Origin: Methylosarcina fibrata AML-C10
GTDB lineage: Bacteria > Pseudomonadota > Gammaproteobacteria > Methylococcales > Methylomonadaceae
DNA length: 64,000 nucleotides
Direction of reading: 5' to 3'
NCBI RefSeq assembly: GCF_000372865.1
Contig: NZ_KB889965.1
Coordinates: 1,996,990 to 2,060,989, forward strand
Shown piece by piece: positions 1-8,510 of the stretch. Under the pieces are notes generated by a model. It ran no database searches and had not been told where the DNA came from. It saw only the letters and a list, made by a program, of their open reading frames with translations. The position numbers and the translations under genes were made by a program. Numbering within the stretch: position 1 is the stretch's first letter; every line of letters starts with the position of its first letter.

Positions 1-339
1 GTTCAAGATCAGGCTTTGCTGAATTATCAAAAGACCGTCCTCGCCTCATTTGAAGAGGTCGAGACCGCGCTGGTAGCCTATGCCAACGAGCAGGAACACT
101 ACCGGTTACTGGAGCAGGAAGTTAATGCGAACCGCGCGGCCGTCGAGCTCGCCGGCCAGCGCTACGACAAAGGTTGGGCCGGCTATCTCGACTTACTCGA
201 CGCGCAACGCACCTTGTACCGATCCCAGGACGAATGGGTGCGCAGTGAACGTGCGGTCACGTTAAATCTGGTTGCTCTCTACAAAGCGCTTGGCGGCGGC
301 TGGGACACGGACAGCGTCCAACGTCTCGGGACAAAGTAA
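1..339 (+). CDS. RND efflux outer-membrane channel protein, C-terminal end (partial)
   Basis: The reading frame is open from the first base and ends in TAA at 337-339, so this is the last 112 residues of a longer gene that begins outside the window. The sequence has the pattern of the C-terminal helical hairpin of TolC/NodT-type outer-membrane factors: the FEEVETAL helix, then QRYDKGWAGYLDLLDAQRTL, then a final helix ending LYKALGGGW. These proteins form the outer-membrane tunnel of tripartite RND efflux pumps. Substrate cannot be judged because the pump genes are not visible. The TTG codon at 16 is internal, not a start. Confidence 0.85.
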   Translation, partial: VQDQALLNYQKTVLASFEEVETALVAYANEQEHYRLLEQEVNANRAAVELAGQRYDKGWAGYLDLLDAQRTLYRSQDEWVRSERAVTLNLVALYKALGGGWDTDSVQRLGTK

Positions 340-640
340 ATTCAATCGGATCCGCATCGTATCGGCTGCCCGCCATCCCGGACGGGAAACCTTTACTTGT
401 AACCGTGCCGGCTATTGCTTGTTCCGGTGCGTTAGGGCTTGTCCCTCATGTCGGTCAGGCCGGGCATTGAGAAGAACGTGCCGGAGAGCTCGCAGACCGG
501 GAGATTTCAACCTGTCTGTGGGGACTATTTCAGCTTAAAAAATGGCAAAATGCCGAAAATTTAATTACACTGCACTCCGACGGGAAGAGACGCATCCTTT
601 TCCGTCCCATCTCGACCGAAACCATGACGACTCTATCCCA
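340..640. other. Intergenic, no gene seen
   Basis: This spacer separates the efflux gene from nadC. I see no convincing reading frame or RNA gene. The nadC frame is open back to 542, but the added residues do not look like NadC, and NadC family length is met without them. No clear terminator was found. Confidence 0.5.
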
Positions 641-1480
641 ATGATCCCCGATTACAATCCGGACTACCTCGAAACGTTTATTGAAGAAGATCTCTGCGGC
701 GGCGACGTCACGGCCGCAATCATTCCCGAGCCGGTCCGTGCCGAAGCGGAAGTGATCACGCGCGAAGCCATGGTACTTTGCGGCCAGCCCTGGTTTAATG
801 CCGTATTCAAAAAGCTTTCCGCCGAGATCCGGATCGACTGGCTGGCCGCCGAAGGTGCAAGCGTCGCGGCGAACGCCACGCTCTGCAAATTGACGGGGCC
901 GGCGCGGCCGTTATTGACCGGAGAACGCACCGCGCTGAACTGGCTGCAAACCCTGTCCGCCACCGCGACTATCGCCCGGCGATACAGCGAGGCTGTGGCC
1001 GGCACGGGGTGCAAGGTGCTCGACACGCGCAAGACCTTGCCGGGCCTTCGGCGGGCGCAAAAATACGCGGTCGCCTGCGGCGGTTGTTACAACCATCGGC
1101 TCGGCCTGTACGACGGCGTACTGATTAAGGAGAACCATATCATGGCGGCCGGCTCCATCGGGGCGGCCATCCGCACGGCGCGGCAATTGTCCGGCGTTCC
1201 CGTGGAAGTGGAGGTGGAATCCCTGGCTCAACTCGCCGAAGCGATCGCGGCCAAGCCTGACCGGATCATGCTCGATAATTTCAGCCTGGAAGATCTGCGC
1301 ACCGCGGTAGAAACGGCGGGCGGCCGGGTCGAACTGGAAGCTTCCGGCAACATCGGTCTTGAGAACATTCGGGAGATCGCCGAAACCGGCGTCGACTTTA
1401 TTTCCATCGGCGCCTTGACAAAAAATATCAAGGCGGTCGATTTATCGATGCGCATCAAACTGGTCCATTTCGATGATTGA
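641..1480 (+). CDS. nadC: Nicotinate-nucleotide pyrophosphorylase (quinolinate phosphoribosyltransferase)
   Basis: Converts quinolinate and PRPP to nicotinate mononucleotide, CO2 and PPi in de novo NAD synthesis in the cytoplasm. The product is 279 residues, the usual NadC length. Family landmarks are present: EEDLCGGDVT near the N-terminus, ERTALNWLQTLSATAT, LDTRKTLPGLRRAQKYAV with the phosphoribosyl-binding Lys/Arg residues, GGCYNHRLGLYDGVLIKENH, and the C-terminal barrel strands VEVEVESL, IMLDNFS, LEASGNI and FISIGALTK. The ATG at 641 is preferred over the in-frame ATG at 542 because the extra 33 residues are unlike the family. It overlaps the following flavin reductase gene by 8 bases, so the two are probably co-transcribed. 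Confidence 0.95.
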   Translation: MIPDYNPDYLETFIEEDLCGGDVTAAIIPEPVRAEAEVITREAMVLCGQPWFNAVFKKLSAEIRIDWLAAEGASVAANATLCKLTGPARPLLTGERTALNWLQTLSATATIARRYSEAVAGTGCKVLDTRKTLPGLRRAQKYAVACGGCYNHRLGLYDGVLIKENHIMAAGSIGAAIRTARQLSGVPVEVEVESLAQLAEAIAAKPDRIMLDNFSLEDLRTAVETAGGRVELEASGNIGLENIREIAETGVDFISIGALTKNIKAVDLSMRIKLVHFDD

Positions 1481-1967
1481 AAATGCCGACCGCCTATTCA
1501 AGTTGATCAGTCACGGCGTCTACGTCGTCGGCGTCCGCGACGGAGAACTTCGCAACGCCTTTACCGCCGCCTGGGTCATGCAGGTCTCTTTCGACCCTCT
1601 GCTGCTGGCGATCAGCATCAATCCCGAGCATTATTCCTACCGCCTGCTCAAGAACGGCGGTATTTGCACGGTCAATGTCCTCAGCCGGGAACAATACGCA
1701 ATCGCCGAGCATTTCGGCCGTTCGGGCCGGGATAAAATGGCCGGCTTTCAGTGGCTCAGCGCTGAAACCGGCGCGCCGATACTGCAGGACAGTCTGGCTT
1801 ATTTCGACTGCGAAGTCAGCCATGATACCGACGCCGGCGATCACCGGATTGTCGTATGCAAGGTGGTGGCTGCGGCCGAACTGAATCTCGGCAAGCCTTT
1901 ACTTTACAGCCAGACCGGGGACATGGACGGCAGCAGCCGGCTTTATGATGCTTCCGGAACAACCTGA
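1473..1967 (+). CDS. Flavin reductase-like FMN-binding protein
   Basis: A 164-residue protein with the split-barrel FMN-binding flavin-reductase fold: HGVYVVGVRDGELRNAFTAAWV at the start, FDPLLLAISINPEHYSY, the GGICTVNVLS strand and the C-terminal HRIVVCKVV strand. Such proteins reduce free flavin with NAD(P)H or act as small oxidoreductases. The partner is unknown. The start codon lies inside the end of nadC (8-base overlap), so expression is likely coupled to nadC. The substrate cannot be assigned from sequence. Confidence 0.8.
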   Translation: MIENADRLFKLISHGVYVVGVRDGELRNAFTAAWVMQVSFDPLLLAISINPEHYSYRLLKNGGICTVNVLSREQYAIAEHFGRSGRDKMAGFQWLSAETGAPILQDSLAYFDCEVSHDTDAGDHRIVVCKVVAAAELNLGKPLLYSQTGDMDGSSRLYDASGTT

Positions 1968-2344
1968 AATTCCTCTTCCGCTTTTTGAAGTCCCGGCAGT
2001 TAAAAGTTCTTTATAGAAGCGGCGCCTTCCTCGGCTTGAATCTTGATCGCGGCGCGGGCATCGCTCTGCCACGATTAACCATCCTCAACTAAATTCACTC
2101 CTACTCTCAATATAAAACGCTCCAACATTCGACGTTTTAGCGGATGCTGTCCACATAACTGGCTAGCCAAGCCTTTGAAATTCCCGAAAATGAAGATCCG
2201 TTCGCAGAATTGACCGGGCCTTCTCATCATAATTTCTCCCAACGGCCAAGCTGAACGCCACCGGCGCTCAGACGCCATCAAGGCCTGGACCGGAACTCCG
2301 GGCCGCTTGAATTTCCACAGCGTTTAAAATACCGGGAGTCCGTT
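1968..2344. other. Intergenic, no confident gene
   Basis: The stretch holds only short frames on both strands without recognisable motifs or plausible starts. It may contain worn-out coding debris, but I could not tie any of it to a family. A weak GGGAG ribosome-binding stretch at the right end serves the next gene. Confidence 0.4.
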
Positions 2345-3991
2345 ATGAAGTTTTCTTGCCCTCATGCCTTAAACCGTCCTCATGCCCTCGAACGCCGCCG
2401 CACGGCCTCGGCGGGCCTGCTGTGCCTGGGACTGGTGCTCGGCGCTGCCCAGATCGAGTCCGCTCACGCCGCCTGGCGGCCGAGCCGGGACACCTCCGCC
2501 CCCAGCGTTCCCGGCGGCGTTTCCGCCACCGCCGCCTCGACCTCGGCGATCAACCTGGCCTGGACCGCGGCCACCGACAACGTCGGCGTCAAAGGCTACA
2601 AGATTTACCGCGGCGGCAGTCAGATCGCCACCGTCACCGGCACCTCGTTCTCGAACACCGGCCTGACCTCCGGCAAGAGCTACAGCTATACCGTGGCCGC
2701 TTACGATGCCGCCGGCAATAGCTCGAAGCAGTCGTCCTCCGTCTCGGCCACGACCTCTTCGGCCGACACCACGGCCCCGACCGTTCCGGGAGGGCTCGCC
2801 GCGACCGCGGTCTCGTCCTCGGCCGTCAGCCTGAGCTGGAACGCCTCGACCGATGCGGTCGGCGTCCAAGGCTATACGGTGTATCGCAACGGCGTCGAGC
2901 TCGCCTCGGTGGCCGGCACCACCTTCAGCGACAGCGGCCTGAGCCCGAACACCACTTACCAATACACGGTCTCGGCTTACGATGCCGCCGGCAACCGCTC
3001 GGCGCAGTCGGCCTCGGCCAGCGCCACCACCGGCAACTCCGGCGGCGGGGGCGATGGTGGCGGCGGTGGCGGCAGCGCCGGCGGGGTGCCGGCCGGCATC
3101 TATTCGATCGATACCGTGGTCGACAAGCCCTTCGTCGACGGCGTGCTGATCCGGATCTTCTGGAAGCAGATCGAAAAAACCGAAGGCAAATACGATTTCA
3201 GCAAGGTGGCTTCGGTGATCAAACAGGCGCAGGCTCTGGGTCAGGGCGTTTCGATCGCGACTATTGTCGTAGCGGCCCCAAGCTGGCTGATGGATAAGAC
3301 TGAAACCTATACCGATCCTCAGTCCGGCCTGGTTACCGTGCCCTGGGATACGACCATGCTGACCGCCCTGGAAAAGCTGATCACGGCTCTCAGCAATTAT
3401 CAAGTGGACGGCATCGCGATCAAGGATCATCCCACCGTCCGGCAGGTGGATGCGGCCATCGGCGGCATCCAGTCGATCCGGATGGTTCAACCGCCTTCCG
3501 GCTACACCGCGGAAAAACTGGAAGACGGGGTGCTCCGCTCGGTCCGCGCCTGGGTTAATGCCTTCCCCAACAAACATCTCTACGCCGGCCTGTTCGGTAT
3601 TAGCGACGGTACCAACAAGCCTTCCACTACCGAAAAGATTCGCGACGACCTGATGGCCGAGTTCGACGGCGTCAGCAAGCCGAAGCTTAATTTCTTCCAG
3701 GAAGTGCTGACCGGCATGGCACCGACGTTGAACTCGCCGCTGGCGACAATAGTCAGCGACGTCCGCAGCGAAACCAGCATCATGTACCAGGCCTGCGGCG
3801 AATGGAAGAACCAGAGCGCCTGGTCCTGGTGCTACTGGGCCAACAACGACAGTCCGGACGCCGGCTTCAGTTTCGCCTACAACAACTTCAATACCACCTA
3901 TTTCGAGATTTATCAGACAGACCTTATGAACGACGCTTACGCCAGCCAGTTCCAGAAATGGCACGACACGCTGAAACCTTATCTGCCCTAA
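2345..3991 (+). CDS. Secreted protein with two fibronectin type III domains and a glycosidase-like C-terminal domain
   Basis: A 548-residue exported protein. Residues 1-42 form a signal peptide (Arg-rich start, hydrophobic run, cleavage near AHA-AW). Two fibronectin type III domains follow at about 50-138 and 143-231; both show the PSVPGG/PTVPGG start, the LAW/LSW core Trp, the TDNVGVKGYKIYRGG or TDAVGVQGYTVYRNG pattern and an AYDAAGN end. A Gly/Ser linker at about 232-250 leads to a domain of about 300 residues with VLIRIFWKQIEKTEGKYDFS and VSIATIVVAAPSWLMDK, which resembles the first strands of a TIM-barrel glycoside hydrolase. I cannot place it in a numbered family or name catalytic residues. 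A polysaccharide-acting surface protein is the likeliest reading. A terminator follows. Confidence 0.7.
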   Translation: MKFSCPHALNRPHALERRRTASAGLLCLGLVLGAAQIESAHAAWRPSRDTSAPSVPGGVSATAASTSAINLAWTAATDNVGVKGYKIYRGGSQIATVTGTSFSNTGLTSGKSYSYTVAAYDAAGNSSKQSSSVSATTSSADTTAPTVPGGLAATAVSSSAVSLSWNASTDAVGVQGYTVYRNGVELASVAGTTFSDSGLSPNTTYQYTVSAYDAAGNRSAQSASASATTGNSGGGGDGGGGGGSAGGVPAGIYSIDTVVDKPFVDGVLIRIFWKQIEKTEGKYDFSKVASVIKQAQALGQGVSIATIVVAAPSWLMDKTETYTDPQSGLVTVPWDTTMLTALEKLITALSNYQVDGIAIKDHPTVRQVDAAIGGIQSIRMVQPPSGYTAEKLEDGVLRSVRAWVNAFPNKHLYAGLFGISDGTNKPSTTEKIRDDLMAEFDGVSKPKLNFFQEVLTGMAPTLNSPLATIVSDVRSETSIMYQACGEWKNQSAWSWCYWANNDSPDAGFSFAYNNFNTTYFEIYQTDLMNDAYASQFQKWHDTLKPYLP

Positions 3992-4009
3992 GCGTATCCC
4001 TTACCTCCC

Positions 4010-4048
4010 GGCCGCGCGCTCCTTCCGGGCGCCGGCCTTTTTCCTTTT
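4010..4048 (+). terminator. Rho-independent terminator after the fibronectin-domain gene
   Basis: GGCCG at 4010-4014 pairs with CGGCC at 4033-4037, with further GCGC pairing inside, followed by a T-rich run at 4038-4048. It lies 18 bases after the stop codon of the gene before it. Confidence 0.7.
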
Positions 4049-4217
4049 GGAGCCAACCATCCCGCGAGGCCCGATCATTTTCAAAAACGGCGGTCCGGCG
4101 TTCTTGCCGCCGACGCGCGGTCTACCAGAGAAAACCGCGCCGCTTGACGCGATCAAGACCAATGGCATTCTCTGCGTTTAAAAGCTATGCTATCTTCCTT
4201 GATTCCAATTACCCTTG

Positions 4218-4877
4218 ATGGCATTTATGGCCGAACAAGAAGGCGTTATCAAATACCGGCTGGATTACCGTCCTGCTCCGGCGTCAAACTACCTCGAACT
4301 GGCTGAATTGAACGCGTGGCGTTCGATATTGTTCCGGTTGGGCTTAATCGGCCAGGATCCGCAGCGGTACGGCGGCCTGGGGTTCGGCAATCTCAGCTTC
4401 CGCCTGGACCGTACCCGTCAATTTGTCATTACCGGCTCGCAAACGGGCGGACTGGAACGCCTGACGCCGGAACATTACTGCCGAATCGTGCACGCCGACG
4501 CCGGGCAAAATCATATCGTTGCGGAAGGCGCCAACAAGCCTTCCTCGGAAGCATTGACGCATGCCGCCGTCTATCAAGCCAGTCAGAGGGTACGGGCCGT
4601 GGTCCATGTGCACAGTCCGGTGATCTGGCGACATCATCAAGCGCTGGCCTTGTCCGCCGTCGCCGCCGATGTCCGCTACGGGACGCCGGCCATGGCGGCC
4701 GCCGTGCTCAGCCTGTTTGAGGAAGACCGGCTGGCGGAAACTTCCCTCTTTGTCATGCTGGGGCATGAAGACGGCATTGTGGCGTTCGGGGATTCGATCG
4801 CAGAAGCCAGCCAGACGCTGATCAAAACGCTGGCCTCGGCCTTGCGACTGGCTTATCAAGAACTGCACCCGGGCTAA
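4218..4877 (+). CDS. Class II aldolase/adducin family protein
   Basis: A protein of about 219 residues in the zinc-dependent class II aldolase (fuculose-phosphate aldolase/adducin) family. Visible landmarks are GFGNLSFRL (phosphate-binding Gly-Asn-x-Ser), FVITGSQTGG, the acidic EGANKPSSEALTHAAVY segment and VVHVHSP, whose two His are the usual zinc ligands. A third His is expected in the LGHEDGIVAFGDS segment. Members cleave or isomerise sugar phosphates. The substrate cannot be read from the sequence, and no sugar pathway genes adjoin it. ATG at 4218 is chosen; ATG at 4227 is the alternative, and neither has a strong ribosome-binding site. The gene converges on tusC with only 13 bases between them. 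Confidence 0.8.
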   Translation: MAFMAEQEGVIKYRLDYRPAPASNYLELAELNAWRSILFRLGLIGQDPQRYGGLGFGNLSFRLDRTRQFVITGSQTGGLERLTPEHYCRIVHADAGQNHIVAEGANKPSSEALTHAAVYQASQRVRAVVHVHSPVIWRHHQALALSAVAADVRYGTPAMAAAVLSLFEEDRLAETSLFVMLGHEDGIVAFGDSIAEASQTLIKTLASALRLAYQELHPG

Positions 4878-4890
4878 GGCCGTCTTTTCG

Positions 4891-5247
4891 CTAAGCGGAA
4901 ATGACAAGGTCATGCCGCTTCATCAGCGCGGCGACGTCTTTCCGGTAAATCTCCCGCACCGGCAGGCATAAATGCCCCGGCTTCAGTCCTCTTTCCTGCA
5001 ATGATTCGGCTTCGGCGTAAATCGAATGGACGTCGTAAATTTCGAGCGCTCTAAAAATGGCGGCAACGTCTTTCATGCCCGCCCTTTCGGGCTGTTGCCC
5101 CTGTTTGATCTGGAAGACGGCGTCATCCAGCAATAGAATGGCGACCGATTGGTCGAAAGCGGCCGTAGTCAAAACAACGTCCAACGTTTCCTGGGCGTAG
5201 GCGCCGTTGTGAGCGGGTCCGCGCAAGACAAACAGATATTTTTTCAT
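4891..5247 (-). CDS. tusC: DsrF/TusC-like sulfur-relay protein
   Basis: A 118-residue DsrE/F-fold protein starting MKKYLFVLRGPAHNGAYAQE, matching TusC/DsrF (a short Rossmann-like fold without the catalytic Cys). TusC forms the TusBCD hexamer that passes persulfide sulfur to TusE for 2-thiolation of tRNA wobble uridine; in sulfur oxidisers the homologous DsrEFH has a different role. It lies 6 bases after tusD in the same direction, so the two form one unit. No TusB or TusE gene follows, because the aldolase gene on the other strand comes next. Confidence 0.8.
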   Translation of the reverse strand: MKKYLFVLRGPAHNGAYAQETLDVVLTTAAFDQSVAILLLDDAVFQIKQGQQPERAGMKDVAAIFRALEIYDVHSIYAEAESLQERGLKPGHLCLPVREIYRKDVAALMKRHDLVISA

Positions 5248-5253
5248 TTCGTT

Positions 5254-5643
5254 TTATCCGAATACCAAAAACCGGTCGGCGATCAGCGTGGCTTCAACCC
5301 ATTGTCCCAAGCCGGAAATACGAAACCCCTCGGCCAGATCGTCGTCCATTTTCCCCTGCCGTCCGGCTTCGTCCGCGCAGAGCAGGCCACGCCTTTGCGC
5401 CGCGGAAATGCAGAGCACCAGGTCGATGCCGTGGCGTCCGGCCAGATCGCTCCACTGCGCCGTCAACCGGACTTCATCGTCCGGCGGCGTGGCGTAACGG
5501 AGGCCGTGATAAATACCGTCGTGATAAAAAAACACCCTGAACACCTCATGGCCTTCGGCAAGCAAGGCATTGATGAAACGGAACGCCGAATAGCCGGCAT
5601 TGGAACGGTAAGGACTGGAATTGATCTGAATGGCGAATTTCAT
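5254..5643 (-). CDS. tusD: DsrE/TusD-like sulfurtransferase subunit
   Basis: A 129-residue protein with the TusD pattern: MKFAIQINSSPYRSNAGYSA (flavodoxin-like first strand and loop), a mid-region strand ending VFFYHDGIYHG, and LVLCISAAQRRGLL carrying the Cys at the position of the persulfide-bearing TusD cysteine. The GMDDD-like acidic loop and GQWVEATLIADRFLVFG end also fit. It receives sulfur (in E. coli from TusA) and hands it on within the TusBCD complex. It is first in a two-gene unit with tusC, divergent from the multicopper oxidase. Confidence 0.85.
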   Translation of the reverse strand: MKFAIQINSSPYRSNAGYSAFRFINALLAEGHEVFRVFFYHDGIYHGLRYATPPDDEVRLTAQWSDLAGRHGIDLVLCISAAQRRGLLCADEAGRQGKMDDDLAEGFRISGLGQWVEATLIADRFLVFG

Positions 5644-5874
5644 TCTGTCTTATCTAACTCTAAGTCGGAGAAAGCGGCACTGTCCCCGGTGGCGAAAAAA
5701 GCAAGCTATTCTTTCCGGATTTTCAGTTTGTCGTTCAATTTACGATATAATTCCGGTTTTTTAACTTTCGCGAGAAAAAACGCCGTTTCGGCGTTCGCTC
5801 CTCTGCCGTGCAGGACCGGTTTTTGCCAGGCCGGCTTGCGAGATGGCATCGTTTTTCAGGTTTTCCGTCAATTT

Positions 5875-7536
5875 ATGACCAAAAGACTCATCCCGTTATT
5901 CATTATTCTCTCGATCTTATTAATCGGCGTTGCCGTTTTCCTGGTTCCTCGTGTCCGCGAGGAAGCGGGCGTCACTCCGCCGGAAACCGTTTACAACCGT
6001 TCAGGCGAGGCCGGCGGCACCGAAAAACCGTGTCCCAACGATCATCCCGAATGGCGGCAGGCTCAGGAAATCGACGGGGTACGAATCGAAGAGTCGCTGG
6101 CGTGCGAGCCCGACAATCCGTACGACGTCGCGGCCGCCGTCAAAGGCACCAACAACGTCTCGATGGCCACCCTGATGCAGACTCATCTTGCCCAGGATGC
6201 GCTGACCCTGTCCGACGATCTCGACGGCGACGGCGATCCCGATATTATCCGCATCAAACTGGAGGTTGTCGAGCTCAACGGCGCCACGCCGGACGGCAAC
6301 TTTCCCATCAATACGTTCGACATCGCTCCCGGCATTCGACCCGGCCTGTGGGTGTATGCGCCGAAATCGCGGGGCATGGCATTAAAAAATTTCAACTCGA
6401 CCCAGGCCAATCCCTTGCTGCGGGCGCCCTCCCCCGTGATTCGGGTGGAACAGGGCGACCGGGTGTACGTCACGCTGGAAAATACTCATTACCTGCCTCA
6501 TACGATTCATCTGCACGGCGTCGACCATCCGTGGATGACCGCCGACGGCAAGGATAACGACGGCGTGGAAGAACATGCGGTGTTTCCGGGCCAGATCCAT
6601 ACTTATGAAATCCGGCCCCGCCATGCCGGCACGATGCTCTATCATTGCCACGTGCAGACCGCCCAGCATTATCTGATGGGGCTCAACGGTCTCTTCGTCG
6701 TCGAAGAAAACCGCCCCAACAATTGGGTGCAGACTTTCAATGTCGGGGCCGGCCAGGTTCGGCATCCTTCCGTGGCGGTACGGGAAAAATTCAACAGTGA
6801 ATACGATCTGTTCTATCAGTCGCTCGACAAGCAACTGTCGCAAATCGTCCAGGACAGCAACGATCCAAGGCTTATTTCCAAACGAATGAGCCGGGAATAC
6901 AACATGACCCGATCGAGCGAAAATTATTTCATGCTGAACGGCCGCTCCTTCCCTTATACGGTGCGGGACGGTTTGGTGCTCGCTTCAGGCGATGAACGCA
7001 TCAAGCTGCGCGTGGCCAATGCTCAGCGCTCCTCGATAGCGCTTCACATCCACGGGCATAAACCCACCGCCATCGCCTACGACGGCGTGGATCAGCCTGA
7101 AGGTCTGCAAGTGACGCGCGACGTCATCGAAATCGCTCCGGCGCAGCGGGTGGACTTGAGCCTGAATACGGCCAACGACGGCTTGCACAGCTACGGTCCC
7201 GGCTTGTGGATGTTCCACGATCACGTGCTGACCGGCACCACGACCGACGGCATGGAGCCCGGCGGCAACATGGCGATTCTGGCGTATAAAGGACTGCTCG
7301 ACGAACAGGGCATGCCCAAGGGCCACGATGAATTGCTCGACGAGATCTTCGACAAGAACTATTACGCCAAAACGCAAGCTCTCTTCGCCAAGGAGGAATT
7401 CGCTCAGTTGCTCGGCGATGCCGGGTCGATCGAGCCCGACATGATTCGGCTGATCCTGTTCGGCTTGAGCGCCGGTCTGGCCGTCGGTCTTCTCCTTGTT
7501 GTTGCGATCGCGGTGAAACGGAAATCAATCCAATGA
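5875..7536 (+). CDS. Membrane-anchored two-domain multicopper oxidase
   Basis: A 553-residue oxidase with an N-terminal membrane anchor (residues 4-24) and a second hydrophobic helix at the C-terminus (about 521-545). Copper-ligand motifs in order are HLHG (212-215), YHCH with Cys258 followed by His265 and Met268, HIHGH (391-395), and FHDH (447-450). The single type 1 site therefore lies in the first cupredoxin domain. In the second domain Asp449 replaces the Cys expected in an HCH motif, so only trinuclear-site His residues remain there. This is the layout of a type C two-domain oxidase. Oxidation of an electron donor or metal with reduction of O2 to water is expected. The ATG at 5875 gives a clean membrane anchor, although the frame is open far upstream. 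Its last 4 bases overlap the cupredoxin gene. Confidence 0.85.
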   Translation: MTKRLIPLFIILSILLIGVAVFLVPRVREEAGVTPPETVYNRSGEAGGTEKPCPNDHPEWRQAQEIDGVRIEESLACEPDNPYDVAAAVKGTNNVSMATLMQTHLAQDALTLSDDLDGDGDPDIIRIKLEVVELNGATPDGNFPINTFDIAPGIRPGLWVYAPKSRGMALKNFNSTQANPLLRAPSPVIRVEQGDRVYVTLENTHYLPHTIHLHGVDHPWMTADGKDNDGVEEHAVFPGQIHTYEIRPRHAGTMLYHCHVQTAQHYLMGLNGLFVVEENRPNNWVQTFNVGAGQVRHPSVAVREKFNSEYDLFYQSLDKQLSQIVQDSNDPRLISKRMSREYNMTRSSENYFMLNGRSFPYTVRDGLVLASGDERIKLRVANAQRSSIALHIHGHKPTAIAYDGVDQPEGLQVTRDVIEIAPAQRVDLSLNTANDGLHSYGPGLWMFHDHVLTGTTTDGMEPGGNMAILAYKGLLDEQGMPKGHDELLDEIFDKNYYAKTQALFAKEEFAQLLGDAGSIEPDMIRLILFGLSAGLAVGLLLVVAIAVKRKSIQ

Positions 7537-8180
7537 ACACATTTCAATCCCGGCTTCTTCTCGCTCTGTTCATTTTCGGTCTGGGACAGCCTGTCCATGC
7601 GATGATGGATCATCACGGCATGATCATGGACGAAAAAGGCATGATCATGAACGCCAACGAGGACAAACTTCCGCGCGATTGCCCGAAACTGGCCGGCAAC
7701 ATCGACATCACCATTCGCGCGGGCCACAAGCAGGCCGCAAAATTTCCCGGAAAAATGTTTGCTTTCGACCGACAGCAATGGGACGTGGCGCCCTGCTCGA
7801 AAATCAACATCACTTTCGTCAACGAGGACGACATCCGGCACCAGTTGATGATTCACGGACTGCCGGGCTATTTGTATCCCGACGGCATGTTCCATCTCGA
7901 ACTTTACGGCAAAGGCGAATTGAAGGCCTCGCTGATCGTGCCCAGCCAGAAAAAGACCTATCTGGTGCACTGCGAACTGCCGCAGCACATGGAAAAAGGC
8001 ATGAAAGCGCAGCTCAAAGTCGGCGGCGGCGACGGCGATTTACCCAGCATTCCCGGCATCAGCAAACCGGTCCGGGCCGACGTCTATCCGGTGGACTGGA
8101 ACGCTCCGTCCGTGGCACTGCTCCTGTTTTGCTTGCTGGTCGGCGCGGTGCTGCCGTATTTCGTCTTGAAAATCAGATGA
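7533..8180 (+). CDS. Tail-anchored cupredoxin with Met/His-rich N-terminus
   Basis: A 215-residue exported protein. It has a signal peptide at 1-23 (cleavage after VHA), a Met/His-rich stretch at 24-39 that could bind copper, and a cupredoxin domain at about 55-165. Type 1 copper ligands are readable as His103, Cys147, His152 and Met157 (Cys-x4-His-x4-Met, as in plastocyanin-like proteins). A transmembrane helix at about 193-213 anchors the C-terminus. The start codon overlaps the stop of the multicopper oxidase (ATGA). The two are thus translationally coupled, and the cupredoxin is the obvious candidate electron donor or acceptor for that enzyme at the periplasmic face. The physiological substrate is unknown. 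Confidence 0.8.
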   Translation: MNTFQSRLLLALFIFGLGQPVHAMMDHHGMIMDEKGMIMNANEDKLPRDCPKLAGNIDITIRAGHKQAAKFPGKMFAFDRQQWDVAPCSKINITFVNEDDIRHQLMIHGLPGYLYPDGMFHLELYGKGELKASLIVPSQKKTYLVHCELPQHMEKGMKAQLKVGGGDGDLPSIPGISKPVRADVYPVDWNAPSVALLLFCLLVGAVLPYFVLKIR

Positions 8181-8243
8181 ACCGGCCGGACGCCCTCTCT
8201 TTATCATTCGGCAGAAAAAATCGACCGCCCGCAGAAATGGCCT

Positions 8244-8510
8244 TCAAGTTGCCGATTTGGAGGAGCGGCTCAGCAACGCCGTCAACTGTTCCAGTTTTGC
8301 ATCGACGCCGGCGACAACCTGCTTGAGCTGGGCCAGTTCGCTCTGAAGCGCGTCCGTATTTTCATGCACATGCTGAAAATGCACCTGGAAATATCGAGGC
8401 AACGGAAACAGATCGATCAGTTCCTGATCGCTGTTGATAGTATGATGGCCCGGTTTTCCATTCTGTAATGGTTTACTGTTGGATTCTTGCAAAAGCTTTA
8501 ACGTATCCAT
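8244..8510 (-). CDS. Hypothetical protein with C-terminal coiled coil
   Basis: An 88-residue frame with a plausible ATG. The first half (NGKPGHHTINSDQELIDLFP) is polar. The second half has a heptad pattern in NTDALQSELAQLKQVVAGVD and on to LEQLTALL, which suggests a coiled coil. I recognise no family. It converges on the cupredoxin gene and stands alone. Confidence 0.45.
   Translation of the reverse strand: MDTLKLLQESNSKPLQNGKPGHHTINSDQELIDLFPLPRYFQVHFQHVHENTDALQSELAQLKQVVAGVDAKLEQLTALLSRSSKSAT

Noticed and set aside
2369-3964. A 531-codon open frame on the opposite strand of the fibronectin-domain gene
   Set aside because: It mirrors the third-position GC bias of the real gene, has no domain pattern, and the plus-strand protein has clear FN3 repeats and a signal peptide.
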